This document shows positions 8,278 to 17,712 of a stretch of DNA of 50,013 bases, one piece after another. This DNA is from Candidatus Anammoximicrobium sp. Lineage in GTDB: Bacteria; Planctomycetota; Planctomycetia; Pirellulales; Pirellulaceae. The position numbers and the translations under genes were made by a program. Location: NCBI GenBank assembly GCA_012515235.1, contig JAAYYU010000389.1:1-50013 (forward strand), written 5' to 3'. Position 1 is the stretch's first letter. The number at the start of each line of letters is the position of its first letter. The notes below the pieces were generated by a model that made no database searches, had not been told where the DNA came from, and saw only the letters and a program-made list of their open reading frames with translations.

Positions 8278-8347
8278 CACGGCCGACAAGTGGGCCGTGC
8301 CACGCGGACGGACACGGCCGACAAGTGGGCCGTGTTACGCGGATTCT
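8278..8347. terminator. Two tandem 35-bp hairpin repeats between convergent genes
   Basis: CACGGCC and GGCCGTG form a 7-bp stem at 8278-8299, repeated at 8313-8334 with a 35-bp period and near-identical flanks (CACGCGGACGGA / TACGCGGATTCT). The pair lies between the stop codons of two converging genes, where a bidirectional terminator or a REP-type element is expected. No T-run follows the stems, so a repeat element is at least as likely as an intrinsic terminator. Confidence 0.5.
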
Positions 8348-9425
8348 ATGGCTCTTCCGCAGGAGCCGCCGGTTCCAGAAACTGACGGTTGAATCGTTCG
8401 GGATCAAAGGGATCCCGAAAGTCCAGCGTGGGAAGAGGTTCACCGAGGTGTCCCGCTGGGGATGCCGCCACCGCTTGCCGTGACGATCCGGGGCCGGTGA
8501 CGCCCTCGCCTGCTGCCGGCGACGGCAGGGGCTGTTGGAGACTGGTTTGGAGCAGAGGGCCGGGGGCAGTGGCGACGGAGAGTGGCGGCGGTGTTGCCTG
8601 GACGGCGGACCGCGCCCAGGCTTTCAACGTCTCCAACTGTGGCTGATCGCGATCTCCCAGCACCGGCTCCGCCAGGCCCGCGTGCGACTTGGCCGGCACC
8701 GTCAGCAACGGACTCGCGTCCGGCTGGGCGCTGTCCAACTGCTGCATGACGGAGGCCAGGTTTCGCTGTGTGTACTTATGCGTCATGGCCTGTCCCCAGC
8801 CGGGGGCGACAAGTCGAAAGGCCGACTCGCTACGGGTCCCGTGACAGGCATTGGCACCGCAACGGTTGAGAAGAAGGGGTTGAATTCGGGATACAAAACC
8901 TTCGATCGCCTCGTCCGGCAATTGGCAGGCAACGGTTCTGGTTTCAGGACGCTGGGCCAGCGGCGGAGTGCCGGCCGGCGCGGTGTCGCTTCGCTGGGCA
9001 AGTCCAATGGCGGACTGCAGCCGACGTTCCAAGCCTCGCAGACGCGGATGGTGTGGTGCCAACGCCCCCACTGCCAGCAGTTCGTCGGCGGCCCGTGCGT
9101 ACAGTCCATACCGGAGGCACCAGTCGGCAAGCTGCAGACGGGCGGAAAGGTCCTTGGCAGAAACCCTTTCTCGCTTGCGGAGATAGGCTTCCTCCAAATC
9201 GAGGCAATGCATCTCGACCTCGCGTGTCGGAATGCGCAGTTCGCCGCCTTGGTTTTGGGCGACGACATACCGATCACCCACTTTCGAGGTAATTCCCGCC
9301 AACACCTCGCCATTGCGCAGCACCAACACGCCCGGAGCAGGCAAACCGTCGACGTCGGTCCCCAGGAGCGGGTTGATGCCAAAAAGCACCGACAGGAGAA
9401 AGCACAGACGAGATGCGTAACGCAT
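8346..9425 (-). CDS. Exported protein with planctomycete cytochrome-like heme motif
   Basis: The 359-residue product has a signal peptide starting MRYASRLCF. A short beta domain (VLVLRNGEVLAG) and a helical TPR-like segment follow. The C-terminal part resembles the cytochrome domain of planctomycete PSD1/DUF1549 proteins: IQPLLLNRCGANACHG then a downstream conserved region. The cysteines are spaced C-x4-CH rather than the canonical C-x2-CH, so covalent heme attachment is uncertain. The tail is rich in proline and alanine. The ATG at 9425 is chosen because the frame upstream of it is made of a short repeat element that begins four bases away. Its role may be electron transfer or structural. 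Confidence 0.75.
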   Translation of the reverse strand: MRYASRLCFLLSVLFGINPLLGTDVDGLPAPGVLVLRNGEVLAGITSKVGDRYVVAQNQGGELRIPTREVEMHCLDLEEAYLRKRERVSAKDLSARLQLADWCLRYGLYARAADELLAVGALAPHHPRLRGLERRLQSAIGLAQRSDTAPAGTPPLAQRPETRTVACQLPDEAIEGFVSRIQPLLLNRCGANACHGTRSESAFRLVAPGWGQAMTHKYTQRNLASVMQQLDSAQPDASPLLTVPAKSHAGLAEPVLGDRDQPQLETLKAWARSAVQATPPPLSVATAPGPLLQTSLQQPLPSPAAGEGVTGPGSSRQAVAASPAGHLGEPLPTLDFRDPFDPERFNRQFLEPAAPAEEP

Positions 9426-9428
9426 AGC

Positions 9429-9529
9429 AGCCTGTTGAAAAAGGGAACTGGCTCCGAGCTGCGTTGGAGAAACCCAAAGAAAAACGACCACTGCGAGGTG
9501 CCTGTCCTCATTCTTTCTTTCAACAGGCT
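9429..9529. mobile_element. MITE-like element, AGCCTGTTGAAA family, copy A
   Basis: The 101-bp segment has perfect 12-bp terminal inverted repeats: AGCCTGTTGAAA at 9429-9440 and TTTCAACAGGCT at 9518-9529. Both sub-terminal parts match copy B at 6454-6561 in inverse orientation. It has no coding capacity and would need a transposase supplied in trans. It abuts the start codon of the heme-motif gene. Confidence 0.8.
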
Positions 9530-9684
9530 GATAGGCGACGGACGGTACCGCAAGAGTCCTGGGCCGTCAAGATCGCTGTTTCAGCCTTGTGACGTCGGGG
9601 CGGAGATCGGAGCGGCGAGTTGCTAGCACCAAACGGTAGTAGGCTGTTTTTTTGCGTTGTTGATGAGATCACGGTCTCGGCGCT

Positions 9685-9780
9685 GGGGTCAGGCTTACAG
9701 AATTCAATTTTGGCCGAGCAATCTCGTTCCCTCTGGCGGCCCCACCATCGGCCAAAATCGAATTCTGTAAGCCTGGCCCC
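9685..9780. mobile_element. GGGGTCAG palindromic element, copy 1
   Basis: About 33-bp arms starting GGGGTCAGGCTTACAG pair with right arms ending CTGTAAGCCTGGCCCC, with about two mismatches, around a roughly 30-bp centre. Another copy is at 22965-23061, and the similarity extends about 35 bp upstream (GATGAGATCACGGTCTCGG versus GATGAAGTCACGGTTTCGA). It encodes nothing. It may be a target or non-autonomous derivative of REP-associated or IS200-type transposases; that assignment is inference. Confidence 0.8.
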
Positions 9781-9865
9781 CTGCCGTGGACGTCCTTCCC
9801 GTGCAAGTGTGCGATGATGAACAGCAACACGACATCTCTGTCTCCTTGGGGTGTACCGGCACACC

Positions 9866-9899
9866 TCCGAGCCAGTCGCCCTTTTTCTACAGACTGCCA
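9866..9899. repeat. Partial AGCCTGTTGAAA-family end
   Basis: CCGAGCCAGTCGCCCTTTTT followed by CTACAGACTGCC resembles one end of the elements at 9429-9529 and 6454-6561. It lies just before the stop of the CAP/dockerin gene at 9907 and is probably a decayed copy. Confidence 0.5.
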
Positions 9900-9906
9900 G
9901 GGGCTG

Positions 9907-11364
9907 CTAGGGGTCCAGCTCTCGACAGGCGAACGCCTCGCCGTCTGTCCAATCCCCCGTGGCCCACCACGCAAAGAGTTGCGTGTCTCCGGCCGGGGCG
10001 GCGGGACGCAAGACGATCCAAGACGGGACAGTAGGACCGGACGCAGGTTCGGGTAATGAAGGTCGCCAGATGAGCGCGGGACAAACCGTTCGCCAAACAG
10101 GGCCGCGTACTGCGATGTCCGGGTTGACACTGCCGATCCGCTGCGCGTCTGCTGTCGGCGGACGGTACAGGCGATCTTCCTGACAGATCGGGCACAGCGG
10201 GTTGACTGCAGAGTTGCTTTCGCCTTCCGGCAACTCGACCGTGCGATTCAAGCTGTTGACCACAAGCAGCACGTCGTGGGGCAAAACTCGGCCGTCGCCA
10301 TCCGTGTCCAGGAAAGGCGGCAGCAGATCGTCCGGAGCGTCGGCACAGGAAAGCGGTCCCGACCCTACGGTGTTCAGGCGGTTGACGATTTGCAGCGCAT
10401 CCAGCGGGTCCACGATCTGGTTGTCGGACACATCCAAGCGATTGCGAGGGTTGGTCCAGGCCGAAACCGGATCGCGGGCGAAACTCACGTACGCGCCGCT
10501 GACGCCGGACACAATGTCCACCTGGACGTTCTCGTTCCCCACCAGGACATTGGCCGTGGCGGGGACGGCCAGTCCGGCGCCGGCAGCGGACAGCCGATAC
10601 GATCCGTTCGGGATCACCGGCAACGAGAAACCGCCTGCTTCGTTGGTCATGGCCGTGCGGCCGCCTGCTTGGACCGTCACGCCCGGCAGGCCTTCGCCCG
10701 CGTCGAAACGTCCGTTGCGGTTGCCATCGTCGAAGACGACGCCCGTGAGGAAGGCGTCGGCGCTTTCCCGGCGGGCCGCGTGAATGGACCAGTAGTGACC
10801 GTACGTCGAACTCGAATCCGCCGCGTAACCGACGCCAATCTCCCGGTTCTCGGCGTAGAACTCATCCACGCCCAGCAGGTGGCTGCGATGGGTTGCGGCC
10901 GGCAGACCCTGATCGACGATCAGGGCTTCGAGCGGAGTTGCCGCGCGCTCGTACAGACTGCCGGCCGCAATCGACTCGACGTAGTTGTCGTCGTCCGGCC
11001 AGTGGGACGGCAGCGCGTAACCCTGATGGCGCGCTATCCGGTTGGGCCAATCACCCGTGACCGGACTGCGGTGAGCGACGTAATCGTGCTCTGCCATCTC
11101 GTCCGCACGCAGGCCGGCCGACTGCATCAAACAATCGTTCACTGCCAAGGGAGGCCGCGGGACGATGCCCGACAGGTCGACGGCCAAGCCCGCCTCACGC
11201 TGGTAGGCTCCAGGATCGTGCCGTGCCAGATTCAGCAGATAGACGAACTGCTGCTCCTCGGCGGTGACCGACAGCAGCAGGCGATCTTCGAGATTCTCGA
11301 ATCGCAACGTTCGAGGCCGGGGCGCGGCGGCACCTCGGCCCAAGACAGGCTTTTTGGGTTTCAC
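9907..11364 (-). CDS. CAP-domain protein with Sdr-like and dockerin modules
   Basis: This is a 485-residue extracellular protein. RFENLEDRLLLS (21-32) is the planctomycete LEPR-XLL-type export motif. A CAP/SCP domain follows (about 37-205). A SdrD B-like beta domain comes next (about 205-290; GVVFDDGNRNGRFDAGEGL). Two calcium-binding dockerin-type segments follow (about 305-375; DVSDNQIVDPLDALQIVN and DTDGDGRVLPHDVLLVVN). CAP proteins occur in secreted proteases and lipid-binding proteins; the role here is unknown. The dockerin suggests assembly with a cohesin partner, but no cohesin gene is visible in the window. A decayed short repeat lies directly beyond the stop. The start at 11364 is the first ATG ahead of the export motif. 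Confidence 0.85.
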   Translation of the reverse strand: MKPKKPVLGRGAAAPRPRTLRFENLEDRLLLSVTAEEQQFVYLLNLARHDPGAYQREAGLAVDLSGIVPRPPLAVNDCLMQSAGLRADEMAEHDYVAHRSPVTGDWPNRIARHQGYALPSHWPDDDNYVESIAAGSLYERAATPLEALIVDQGLPAATHRSHLLGVDEFYAENREIGVGYAADSSSTYGHYWSIHAARRESADAFLTGVVFDDGNRNGRFDAGEGLPGVTVQAGGRTAMTNEAGGFSLPVIPNGSYRLSAAGAGLAVPATANVLVGNENVQVDIVSGVSGAYVSFARDPVSAWTNPRNRLDVSDNQIVDPLDALQIVNRLNTVGSGPLSCADAPDDLLPPFLDTDGDGRVLPHDVLLVVNSLNRTVELPEGESNSAVNPLCPICQEDRLYRPPTADAQRIGSVNPDIAVRGPVWRTVCPALIWRPSLPEPASGPTVPSWIVLRPAAPAGDTQLFAWWATGDWTDGEAFACRELDP

Positions 11365-11595
11365 GGCGATAAATCATCCACCGAAAGACTAGGGTTTTCG
11401 TTCGGTGCAGCTATGGGTCTGGGCAATTCTGGGATGGGACCAGACGACCGTCAACAAAAGGCTTGAGCAGAAACAGGCAGAGACGGCAGGAAAAGAAAAA
11501 CCCCGGTTGGGATTGTATCGTCTATAATGACGGCGCCGCGCGTCTGCGCTGAGATTGTCGCAATTTCCCCAAACGGAAAGTCTGGAGTCACGGCC

Positions 11596-14500
11596 ATGCG
11601 CAACAAGCTGTCCCTGCCGCTGGTGCTGTTGTTGGCCCTGCCCGCCTGGGCCGGTTCCCGAGACGAACAATGGAAGAAGGTTGAAGAAGCCATGAGCACA
11701 GGACTGCCGAAAACGGCCGTCGAGGCGCTGGAACCGATCATCGCCGGCGCGATGCAGGACAAGGCGTACGCCGAAGCCATCAAGGCGATCGCCAAGAAGA
11801 TCGCCTTGGAGGGCAACGTCCAGGGCAACAAGCCGGAGGAGAAGATTGTCCGCATGAAAGCGGAAATCGCCGAAGCGCCTCCGGAAATGGCGCCGGTCAT
11901 GGAAGCAATCCTGGCCAACTGGTACTGGCACTACTTCCAACAGAACCGCTGGCGGTTCATGCGGCGCACGGCGACCGCCCAAGCGCCCAGCGACGATTTC
12001 ACTACCTGGGACCTGCCGCGGATTCTGGCCGAGATCGACAAACAGTTCACCAAGGCTCTGGCGGGAGAAGCCGTGCTGAAAGCCACGCCCGTCGCCGCGT
12101 ACGACGACCTGCTGCAGAAGGGCTCCGTACCCGACAGCTACCGGCCGACGATGTTTGATTTTCTGGCCCACAACGCGCTGGAGTTCTACAGCGCCGGCGA
12201 ACAGGCGGGGGCCAAAGCCGAGGATGCGTTCGATTTGATGGCCGACAGCCCCATCTTCGCGGCGGTCGAGGAGTTCGTCGCCTGGGACGTTAAGACGGCG
12301 GACGAAAACGCGGCGACCCTCAAGGCGATTCGTCTGTACCAGAACCTGCTGAAGTTTCACTTGAAAGACGCCGATCCGACGGCCCTGATCGACGCCGACT
12401 TGCTGCGGCTGGATTTCGGCTGGAACAAGGCGTTCGGCGAAGAGAAGAACGCCCGTTACAAAGCCGCCCTGAAACGGTTCACCGACAAGTGGGGCGACCA
12501 CGAGATCGCGGCGCGGGCCTTGCACGACTGGGCCGGCGTCCTGCAACAGGAAGGCGATCTAGTCGAGGCCCACAAACTGGCCGAGCGGGGCAAGAACGCG
12601 TTTCCCAACAGCGTCGGCGGCCGCCGCTGCCACAATCTGCTCCTGCAGATCGAGGCCAAGTCGTCGCAGATCCACATCGAACGCGTCTGGAACCAGCCGC
12701 TGAGCAAAATCCAGGTCCACTACCGAAACGTGACGAAGGTCTTCTTCCGCGTCGTCCCGGAATCGTACGAAGCGCGGCTGAAGACCGCCCGCTACCGGCC
12801 TGAACAACTGGACGACAACGAGCGCCGGGCGCTGCTGGCCAAGACGCCCGTGCGCCAGTGGTCGGTCGACCTGCCGCCCACCGCAGACTACCAGGAGCGG
12901 ACGGAGGAGGTCGAACCGCCGGCCGATTTGAAGCCGGGTTTCTACTTCCTGGTCGCCAGCCACGATCCCGGCTTTGGCGAACAGAACAACGTGGTCTCGT
13001 TCACCGATTTCTGGGTCAGCGATCTGGCGCTGGTTGTCCGCACCCGTCGCGGCGAGACTCGGGTCGAGGGCTTCGTGCTCAACGCGATCTCCGGCGAACC
13101 GCTGGGCAGGGTGGAAGTCCAAGCGTGGTATCACATGCGAAACAACGCCCGTCAGGCCGGCCCGGCGGCGAAGACGGATCGGAACGGCCTGTTCTCGCTG
13201 GCCGTCTTGGCGAATCAGCGCTTTCTGCTCGTCGCCCGCCACGCCGGGCAAATGCTGGCCACGGCCAACGACTTCTACGGCCACCAAGGCGATCTGCGGA
13301 TGCGTCCAATGACGCGCACCGTGTTCTTCACCGATCGCTCGCTGTACCGGCCCGGCCAGACGATCCACTACAAGGGCATCTGCCTGGACGTCGACCAGGA
13401 ACAGGACAACTACAAGACGATCGCGGGCCGGGCCGTCAACGTGATCTTCGCCGACGGCAACAACAAGGAAATTGCCCGCCAGCGGCACCAGACGAACGAC
13501 TACGGTTCGTTCAGCGGCAGCTTCACGGCCCCGCGCGACCGCCTGACCGGTCGGATGAGCATCCGCGTCGACGGCGAACCGGCCGGCTCAACGACCTTGA
13601 ACGTCGAGGAATACAAGCGGCCGAAATTCCAAGTGGCCGTGGAACGTCCAGAGGTCGCCGCCAGGTTGAACGGCGAAGTGGCGGTCAAGGGCCAAGCCAC
13701 GGCTTACACCGGCGCCGCGGTCACCGGCGCCAAGGTCCGCTATCGGGTCGTCCGCCAGGTCCGCTATCCGATCTGGTGGGGCTGGCGCTACTGGTGGCGG
13801 ATGCCGCCGGCCAGCGGCGGGCAGGAGATTACGCACGGCCGCGCGGCGACCGGCGCGGACGGTTCGTTCGAGATCAAGTTCGTCGCCAGGCCGGACCTGT
13901 CCGTCTTGGAAAAAGACGAACCGGTGTTCGAGTACACGGTGTACGCCGACGTGACCGATACGACCGGCGAAACGCGCTCCGGCCAGCAGATAATCCGCGT
14001 CGGCTACACGGCCTTGCAGGCTACGCTGGCCGCCAACGACTGGCAGACTGTGGACAAGCCGGTCCAGCTGACGATCAAGACATCGACGCTGGACGGCGAA
14101 GGTCAATTGGCCGAAGGCTCGCTGAAGATCTACCGCCTGCAAACGCCGGACAAAGTCCAACGAGTGGACCTGGGCGGCCAGCCCTATCCGCGATCGGTGT
14201 TCGGCGGCGGCGAGCGGGCCGCGCCGGAGCCGAAGCCGAATCCATCGGACCCCCACAGCTGGCCGCTGGGCGAAGTGGTCGCCGAACACGGCTGGACGAC
14301 GGACGCGGAAGGCAACGCGAGCTTCTCCTGCCAGCTGGCCGCGGGCGCTTACCGCGCGGTGCTGGAAACCCAAGACCGGTTCAACAAAAAGGTCACGGCC
14401 CAGCAGCCGATCCGCGTCGCCGATCCGGCGGCGAAGCAATTCGCGGTCAAGATCCCGTATTCGTTGCTTGCCCCGACGTGGACCCTCGAGCCGGGCGAGG

Positions 14501-17500
14501 AGTTCCTGGCCTTGTGGGGCACGGGCTACGACAAGGCCCGCGCGTATGTGGAAATCGAGCACCGCCGCAAGACGGTGCAGAGCTTCTGGACCGCTCCTGA
14601 CATTACGCAGGCGGCGGTGAAACAGGAAGTCACCGAAGCCATGCGCGGCGGCTTTACGCTGCACGTCACGATGGTCCGCGAGAACCGGGCGTACACCACG
14701 TCCCAAAAGGTGACCGTGCCGTGGACGAACAAGAAGCTGAACGTCGCCTGGGAGCATTTTGTCTCCAAACTCGAGCCGGCGCAGAAGGAGACGTGGACGC
14801 TGATCGTCGGCCCGCCGCTCCGCGACGGGAACCCCGGCTCGCGGAGCGAGCCGGCTACGGTGGGCGACGGGAAGCTCGACTCGCGGAGCGAGTCGGCTAC
14901 GATGAAAACTGCCGCCGAGATGGTCGTGGCCCTGTACGACGCATCGCTGGACGCCTACAAGCCGCACCACTGGCCGCAGGCGTTCGGCGTGTTTCGCGAG
15001 GATTACAGTCTGATCTCCAGCCGTTTCGAGAACATGCTCAAAGGCTTGCAGCACATGCGCGGCGGCTGGCCGCAGGACTTCCGGGACGAGTCGATGTCCT
15101 ACCGCTCGTTCCCGGCGGACATCATCGCCAACTTCTGGGGCTTCGAGTTCCTCGGCCGCAGTCGAGGCGGATTCGGCGGGGGCCTGGGCGGCGTCATGCC
15201 GGCGATGGCCGCCCCGCCGGGAGCGCCCGAGGGCGCCCGCCGCGCGATGGCCGTGGACCGACTGGCCAACGGCCAAGCCGAATACGCAGCGGCTGCCGCG
15301 GACAAGCCCATGATGGCCCTGGCCAAGGGAACCGCCGATGCCGTGGAAAAACAGCAGGCCGGCGGCGCCGGCGAGGCGCCGCCGCCCGCCCCCGACTTGA
15401 GCAAGGTCTCCGCCCGCCAGAACCTGAACGAAACCGCCTTCTTCTTCCCGCACCTGATCGCCGACGCCGAGGGCCGCGCGAAGCTGGAATTCACCATGCC
15501 GGAGGCGCTGACCGAGTGGAAGTTCCTCGGCTTTGCCCACGACGCCAACCTGCGCAGCGGGTTCCTGCAGGACAAAGCGGTCACGGCCAAGGACTTGATG
15601 GTCGAACCCAATCCGCCGCGTTTCCTGCGCGAAGGCGACGTGCTGGAGTTCACCGTCAAAGTCTCCAACCAGTCGCCCACGCGCCAGACGGGCGCCGTGC
15701 GGTTGACCTTGGCCGACGCCCGCACCGGCAAGCCGGCCGACGCGGCCCTGGGCAACACCACGACGGACCAGCCGTTCGACATCCCCTCCAAGGAAACCCG
15801 CAGCCTGTCGTGGCGGCTGACGGTGCCCGACGGGTCCGGCTTCCTGACCTATAAGGCCGTGGGTTCGACCGGCAAGTTGTCCGATGGCGAAGAAGGCTTC
15901 CTGCCGGTGCTCTCGCGCCGCATCCTGGTCACCGAATCGCTGCCGCTGCCAGTCCGCGGCGCGCAGACCAAGAAGTTCGAGTTCACCAAGCTGCTCCAGT
16001 CGGGCAAGTCCGACACGCTGCGGCACCAGAACGTCACGGTCCAGATGGTCTCCAACCCGTCCTGGTACGCCGTGATGGCCCTGCCGTACTTGATGGAGTT
16101 CCCGCACGAGTGTACCGAACAGACGTTCAACCGCCTGTACGCCAACGCCTTGGCCCGGCACATCGCCAACTCCGATCCCAAGATCCGCCGCGTGTTCGAC
16201 CAGTGGAAAGGCACGCCGGCGCTGGACAGCCCGCTGGAAAAGAACCAGGACTTGAAAGCGGTGATGCTCGAAGAAACGCCCTGGCTGCGGCAAGCTCAGG
16301 CCGAAAGCCAGGCCCGCCGCAACGTCGGCGTGCTGTTCGACGATAACCGCTTGAACGACGAAACGGCCCGCGGCCTGCACAAGCTCACCGAACAACAACT
16401 GCCCGACGGCCGCTGGCCTTGGTTCCCCGGCGGGCCGGCGAACGATTACATCACGCTGTACATCACCACCGGCTTCGGCCGGCTGCGGCACCTGAGCGTC
16501 GACCTCGACGTAGCGCCGGCCGTCCAATCGCTGGACCGGCTGGACGCCTGGATGGACGAGCAATATCGCAACATCCTGAAATGGGGCAAAAAGGAAGACA
16601 ACCACCTCTCCCCCACGATCGCTTTCTACCTGTACGGCCGCAGCTTTTTCCTCGAGGACAAGGCCATCGACGCCAAGTACAAGGAAGCGGTCGATTACTT
16701 CCAAGGTCAAGCCCGCAAGTTCTGGCTGCAGCTGGCCAACCGCCAGTCGCAAGCCCATCTGGCCATCGCCCTGAAACGCTTCGGCGACCTGCCGGCGGCC
16801 CAGGGCATCATGCGGTCGATCAAGGAGCGTTCGGTCAGCGACGAGGAGCTGGGCATGTTCTGGCGAGAACTGGAGCTGTCCTGGTGGTGGTACCGCGCCC
16901 CGATCGAAACGCAGGCCATGATGATCGAGGCGTTTGACGAAGTGATGAACGACGCCGCGGCGGTCGAGGACTGCAAGGTCTGGCTGCTGAAACAGAAGCA
17001 GACCCAGGACTGGAAGACCACCAAGGCCACCGCCGACGCGGTGTACGGCTTGCTGCTCCGCGGCACGGACTTGTTGGCGTCCAACGAACTGGTCCAAGTC
17101 ACCCTGGGCGGCGCGGCGATCGAGCCGGAAAACGTCGAGGCCGGCACCGGCTTCTACGAAAAGCGTTTCGCCACGGCCGAGATCAAGCCGCAGATGGGCC
17201 AGATCACGGTCAAGAAAATCGACGCCCCAGTCGCCTGGGGCAGCGTCCACTGGCAGTACCTGGAGGACATGACCAAGGTCACGCCGTACGAAGGCACGCC
17301 GCTGAAGCTGCAGAAGCAACTGTTCACCAAGGTCTACACCAACAAAGGCCCCGTCCTGGAACCCGTCGCCGGCCCCGTCAAGGTCGGCGACGAACTGGTG
17401 ACGCGCATCGTCGTCCGCGTGGACCGCGACATGGAGTACGTCCACTTGAAAGACTACCGCGGCAGCGGCACCGAGCCGGTGAACGTGCTGTCGCAGTACA

Positions 17501-17712
17501 AGTACCAGGACGGCCTGGGCTACTACGAAGCGACCCGCGACACGGCCAGTCACTTCTTCATCGACTACCTGCCCAAGGGCGTGTACGTCTTCGAATACTC
17601 CGTCCGCGTCCAGCACCGCGGCCAATACCAGACCGGCATGGCCCAAATCCAGTGCATGTACGCCCCGGAGTTCAACAGCCATTCGGAGAGTTTGGCGCTG
17701 AAGGTCGAATAG
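11596..17712 (+). CDS. Alpha-2-macroglobulin family protein, very large
   Basis: The 2038-residue product has a signal peptide (MRNKLSLPLVLLLALPAWAG). A helical N-terminal region and stacked MG beta domains follow, including a carboxypeptidase-regulatory-like segment near residue 500. The A2M core and a terpenoid-cyclase-like helical domain complete it. The thioester motif CTEQ starts at Cys1506, so the trap-type thioester is retained; such proteins bind and entrap proteases at the cell surface or in the periplasm. The signal peptide lacks a lipobox, so it is probably not lipid-anchored. The ATG at 11596 is preferred over the more upstream frame because it starts the signal peptide. Residues 1077-1102 are a translated palindromic repeat (14824-14902) in frame. 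The antisense strand also stays open, a GC-codon artefact. Confidence 0.9.
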   Translation: MRNKLSLPLVLLLALPAWAGSRDEQWKKVEEAMSTGLPKTAVEALEPIIAGAMQDKAYAEAIKAIAKKIALEGNVQGNKPEEKIVRMKAEIAEAPPEMAPVMEAILANWYWHYFQQNRWRFMRRTATAQAPSDDFTTWDLPRILAEIDKQFTKALAGEAVLKATPVAAYDDLLQKGSVPDSYRPTMFDFLAHNALEFYSAGEQAGAKAEDAFDLMADSPIFAAVEEFVAWDVKTADENAATLKAIRLYQNLLKFHLKDADPTALIDADLLRLDFGWNKAFGEEKNARYKAALKRFTDKWGDHEIAARALHDWAGVLQQEGDLVEAHKLAERGKNAFPNSVGGRRCHNLLLQIEAKSSQIHIERVWNQPLSKIQVHYRNVTKVFFRVVPESYEARLKTARYRPEQLDDNERRALLAKTPVRQWSVDLPPTADYQERTEEVEPPADLKPGFYFLVASHDPGFGEQNNVVSFTDFWVSDLALVVRTRRGETRVEGFVLNAISGEPLGRVEVQAWYHMRNNARQAGPAAKTDRNGLFSLAVLANQRFLLVARHAGQMLATANDFYGHQGDLRMRPMTRTVFFTDRSLYRPGQTIHYKGICLDVDQEQDNYKTIAGRAVNVIFADGNNKEIARQRHQTNDYGSFSGSFTAPRDRLTGRMSIRVDGEPAGSTTLNVEEYKRPKFQVAVERPEVAARLNGEVAVKGQATAYTGAAVTGAKVRYRVVRQVRYPIWWGWRYWWRMPPASGGQEITHGRAATGADGSFEIKFVARPDLSVLEKDEPVFEYTVYADVTDTTGETRSGQQIIRVGYTALQATLAANDWQTVDKPVQLTIKTSTLDGEGQLAEGSLKIYRLQTPDKVQRVDLGGQPYPRSVFGGGERAAPEPKPNPSDPHSWPLGEVVAEHGWTTDAEGNASFSCQLAAGAYRAVLETQDRFNKKVTAQQPIRVADPAAKQFAVKIPYSLLAPTWTLEPGEEFLALWGTGYDKARAYVEIEHRRKTVQSFWTAPDITQAAVKQEVTEAMRGGFTLHVTMVRENRAYTTSQKVTVPWTNKKLNVAWEHFVSKLEPAQKETWTLIVGPPLRDGNPGSRSEPATVGDGKLDSRSESATMKTAAEMVVALYDASLDAYKPHHWPQAFGVFREDYSLISSRFENMLKGLQHMRGGWPQDFRDESMSYRSFPADIIANFWGFEFLGRSRGGFGGGLGGVMPAMAAPPGAPEGARRAMAVDRLANGQAEYAAAAADKPMMALAKGTADAVEKQQAGGAGEAPPPAPDLSKVSARQNLNETAFFFPHLIADAEGRAKLEFTMPEALTEWKFLGFAHDANLRSGFLQDKAVTAKDLMVEPNPPRFLREGDVLEFTVKVSNQSPTRQTGAVRLTLADARTGKPADAALGNTTTDQPFDIPSKETRSLSWRLTVPDGSGFLTYKAVGSTGKLSDGEEGFLPVLSRRILVTESLPLPVRGAQTKKFEFTKLLQSGKSDTLRHQNVTVQMVSNPSWYAVMALPYLMEFPHECTEQTFNRLYANALARHIANSDPKIRRVFDQWKGTPALDSPLEKNQDLKAVMLEETPWLRQAQAESQARRNVGVLFDDNRLNDETARGLHKLTEQQLPDGRWPWFPGGPANDYITLYITTGFGRLRHLSVDLDVAPAVQSLDRLDAWMDEQYRNILKWGKKEDNHLSPTIAFYLYGRSFFLEDKAIDAKYKEAVDYFQGQARKFWLQLANRQSQAHLAIALKRFGDLPAAQGIMRSIKERSVSDEELGMFWRELELSWWWYRAPIETQAMMIEAFDEVMNDAAAVEDCKVWLLKQKQTQDWKTTKATADAVYGLLLRGTDLLASNELVQVTLGGAAIEPENVEAGTGFYEKRFATAEIKPQMGQITVKKIDAPVAWGSVHWQYLEDMTKVTPYEGTPLKLQKQLFTKVYTNKGPVLEPVAGPVKVGDELVTRIVVRVDRDMEYVHLKDYRGSGTEPVNVLSQYKYQDGLGYYEATRDTASHFFIDYLPKGVYVFEYSVRVQHRGQYQTGMAQIQCMYAPEFNSHSESLALKVE
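14824..14902. repeat. In-frame pair of palindromic repeats inside the macroglobulin gene
   Basis: Two units carry CCGGCTCGC-GGA-GCGAGCCGG (14834-14854) and CGACTCGC-GGA-GCGAGTCG (14877-14895), each followed by a GCTACG word. They are read as GSRSEPATV and DSRSESAT, between two well-conserved macroglobulin segments (ending LIVGPPLR, resuming TAAEMVVALYDASLDAY). The inserted length is a multiple of three, so the frame survives. Confidence 0.85.
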
